Of a stretch of DNA of 64,000 nt, positions 62,244 through 64,000 are shown one piece after another. The notes under the pieces were generated by a model, which searched no databases, had not been told where the DNA came from, and saw only the letters and a list, made by a program, of their open reading frames with translations. The translations under genes and the position numbers were made by a program. Numbering within the stretch: position 1 is the first letter of the stretch; each line of letters starts with the position of its first letter. Source of the stretch: Rhyacichthys aspro (taxonomy: Eukaryota > Chordata > Actinopteri > Gobiiformes > Rhyacichthyidae). The DNA lies in contig CM072154.1 in NCBI GenBank assembly GCA_036850595.1, forward strand, positions 9,927,330 to 9,991,329. Direction: 5' to 3'.

Positions 62244-64000
62244 CCTAGTTATAATCAGGAGCATCTTTTTGGAGCATGTTTCATCCAAACAGGACGGCCA
62301 TTACTCTATTCATCCAAGAGGGATTGGATTATTGGTGTGGCCCATATGTCAATCACTGCTGAAGGACTAAACAGTGGGAGCGTTGGGACCAAAATGAAAG
62401 CTTATCTAGGAATCAGACAGGCAATTAGTAATAGTGCAGCTGGAGGGCAGATGTCCATGTGGCTTCAGGCTGACAGCTCGAGAAAGAGAAGGACAGAAAG
62501 CAAAGATGGGAATGAAGCAGCTAGACACAGATGTGGATATAAATGCAACTGTCAGCAGCAGGATCCCTCGCGTTTTGGGAGCAGTCATCTGGTGCTCTCT
62601 TCCTGAACTTCCTGTTGACCGCATTGCTCTTGGATGTTGAAGATGCGCACAGCTGAAAAGAGACAATGAATGGGAAAGTGTCCAAAAAGCCCTGTGTGAC
62701 CTTGGCTTGGGGGTGAGCAGCAGTGAAATCATTCTGGAAATTCCATCAACAAACAGCTCCCACTTCAATATCACCAGAGGAAATGTTAAAAAATACAGCA
62801 TTCAACGTTTTGGAGTGGATCCAAGGGAGTAGCAGATAAGCTTTTTGTGATGCAACACACCTCTGGATTCACTGTACTGCTGTGTGAATGATGATAGTAG
62901 GCAGAATTCTTGGAGTTGAAGCTCTCAAAGAGGAAGGTCATGAAACAAGGGCCCATTTACATGACACAATGCAAATGCAGGCCATGGTGTATTCAAAACA
63001 CAAGGATCCACACAGCTGATGAAAGTGCTGCTGGTATATCTATCAAGCCAAACACAACACAACCTTTTTTGCCAAATAAATGTAAGTAAATGATGCTTTT
63101 TTGAACAACTTTGCCAATTGTAGTGTAGTGGAGAGGAATAAAAAAAGACAGTTTGTGACAAAAACTAAGACACCTTTTGTCAAATATTAGTTAATGTTTG
63201 TAAAAATCTAAACATCTACTTGTAATTCTTGCCAACTTAAGGATTCTGTGAACTGTGACGACTGAGGATCATAACATTTGGACCAGAACAAGGCGGAGTT
63301 TTTAATATTGACTCCAATTAGACTGTTTGACAAACCAGCTGGGTGTAGTGGCCATGCATAATGCAATGCCGGCTCCATCCATCCCCCAACAGCAATAGGG
63401 GTCGCACAATTAGGCCAACGCAGCCCAAGGGGAAATGGCACTTCAGACTGGGGGCCAACAAAGACAGTCATGTAGAGGAAATGTGTCATAGAACGATCCT
63501 TTCAGCACAACAATGCTCCGTTGCATTTACACCCTTCGCTACAGAATTGCAACCCCAGCGCCTTGAGGAGTTTCGTCTGCGAGGGTTTCCTGTCAGGGGT
63601 TGAGCGGACAGTGTCAGAATGTGTGTTTATTATTCCATAGGATGCGAGAGGATGTGTGCGACGTCACAACAGCTCAGAGGGAGGGGATGTTGCTGATAAT
63701 CTGAGAGTAAAGTGGGGATAGGCTGACAGGCCAGAGAGAGGTCAGAATATGAGAGCTCTCGGCTGGCGCTGCAGGTTTATATTAACTCAGGGTGGTCCGA
63801 GATGACTCCAACACGCAAAAATGTCAACGGAGATATTAAGGAGACGGAAGAACGCACACACAGAATCCAGGCTGTGAGAACTGCTCTGGACAATGTTCTA
63901 TTGAAAGAAGGAACACAGTAAAGCCTGCAGTTACAGCACTTCTTCCACTACTTTAACATAACACACCAGAGAAACATAGGGCTTAAAACTAATTCTATTC

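Larger units (their letters stand above)
53398..64000 (-). other. acap3: acap3 intron 1 and/or upstream DNA
   Basis: The first visible acap3 exon (53340-53397) begins in the middle of a codon, so an upstream exon coding about MTVEFEECVKDSPRFR must exist. I could not find it on the minus strand here. It is probably beyond 64000, making the intron over 10.6 kb. The stretch holds repeats (listed separately) and short unrecognised ORFs on both strands. No other gene is supported. Confidence 0.6.

Overview
The window is vertebrate nuclear DNA, almost certainly from a ray-finned (teleost) fish. It has multi-exon genes with GT-AG introns, AT-rich introns and UTRs, and teleost-type repeats: a deleted Tc1 element, hAT-like MITEs, a SINE/LINE tail and a large TAG minisatellite. 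I resolved four protein-coding genes exon by exon by following reading frame, splice sites and codon phase. No operons, CRISPR arrays, tRNA or rRNA genes were seen.

Layout: (1) c1qtnf12 (adipolin/CTRP12), minus strand, 2952-15799, 8 coding exons, 320 aa, with a 9.1 kb first intron carrying a >1 kb TAG minisatellite. (2) sdf4 (Cab45), plus strand, 18583-20668, 6 coding exons, 357 aa, divergent from c1qtnf12. (3) A homeodomain-interacting protein kinase, best matched to HIPK1, minus strand, 22990-30079, 15 coding exons, 1093 aa, with a non-coding first exon in a GC-rich promoter near 31 kb; its 3' end converges on sdf4. (4) acap3 (ArfGAP with coiled coil/BAR, PH, ArfGAP and ankyrin repeats), minus strand, 35106-53397 and beyond; 23 coding exons are visible, and the first exon (about 16 residues) lies past the right edge or was not found. 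The last 10.6 kb is read as acap3 intron 1 or upstream DNA with repeats only.

SDF4, C1QTNF12 and ACAP3 are also neighbours in human 1p36.33, so the block is old; the HIPK gene inside it is the departure from the human order. The genes act in different places: a secreted C1q/TNF hormone, a Golgi calcium-binding cargo sorter, a nuclear kinase and an Arf6-directed GAP. No shared pathway is implied.

The most interesting observation is a downstream terminal exon for acap3 (32181-32287). It joins in frame to a cryptic donor inside the usual last exon and would replace the ACAP3-type C terminus with an ACAP1/ACAP2-type tail. Others are a 12-nt microexon and a GC-AG intron in acap3, a processed retrocopy with clear target-site duplications in a hipk intron, apparent loss of a conserved HIPK segment, and near-abutting convergent poly(A) signals of sdf4 and hipk.
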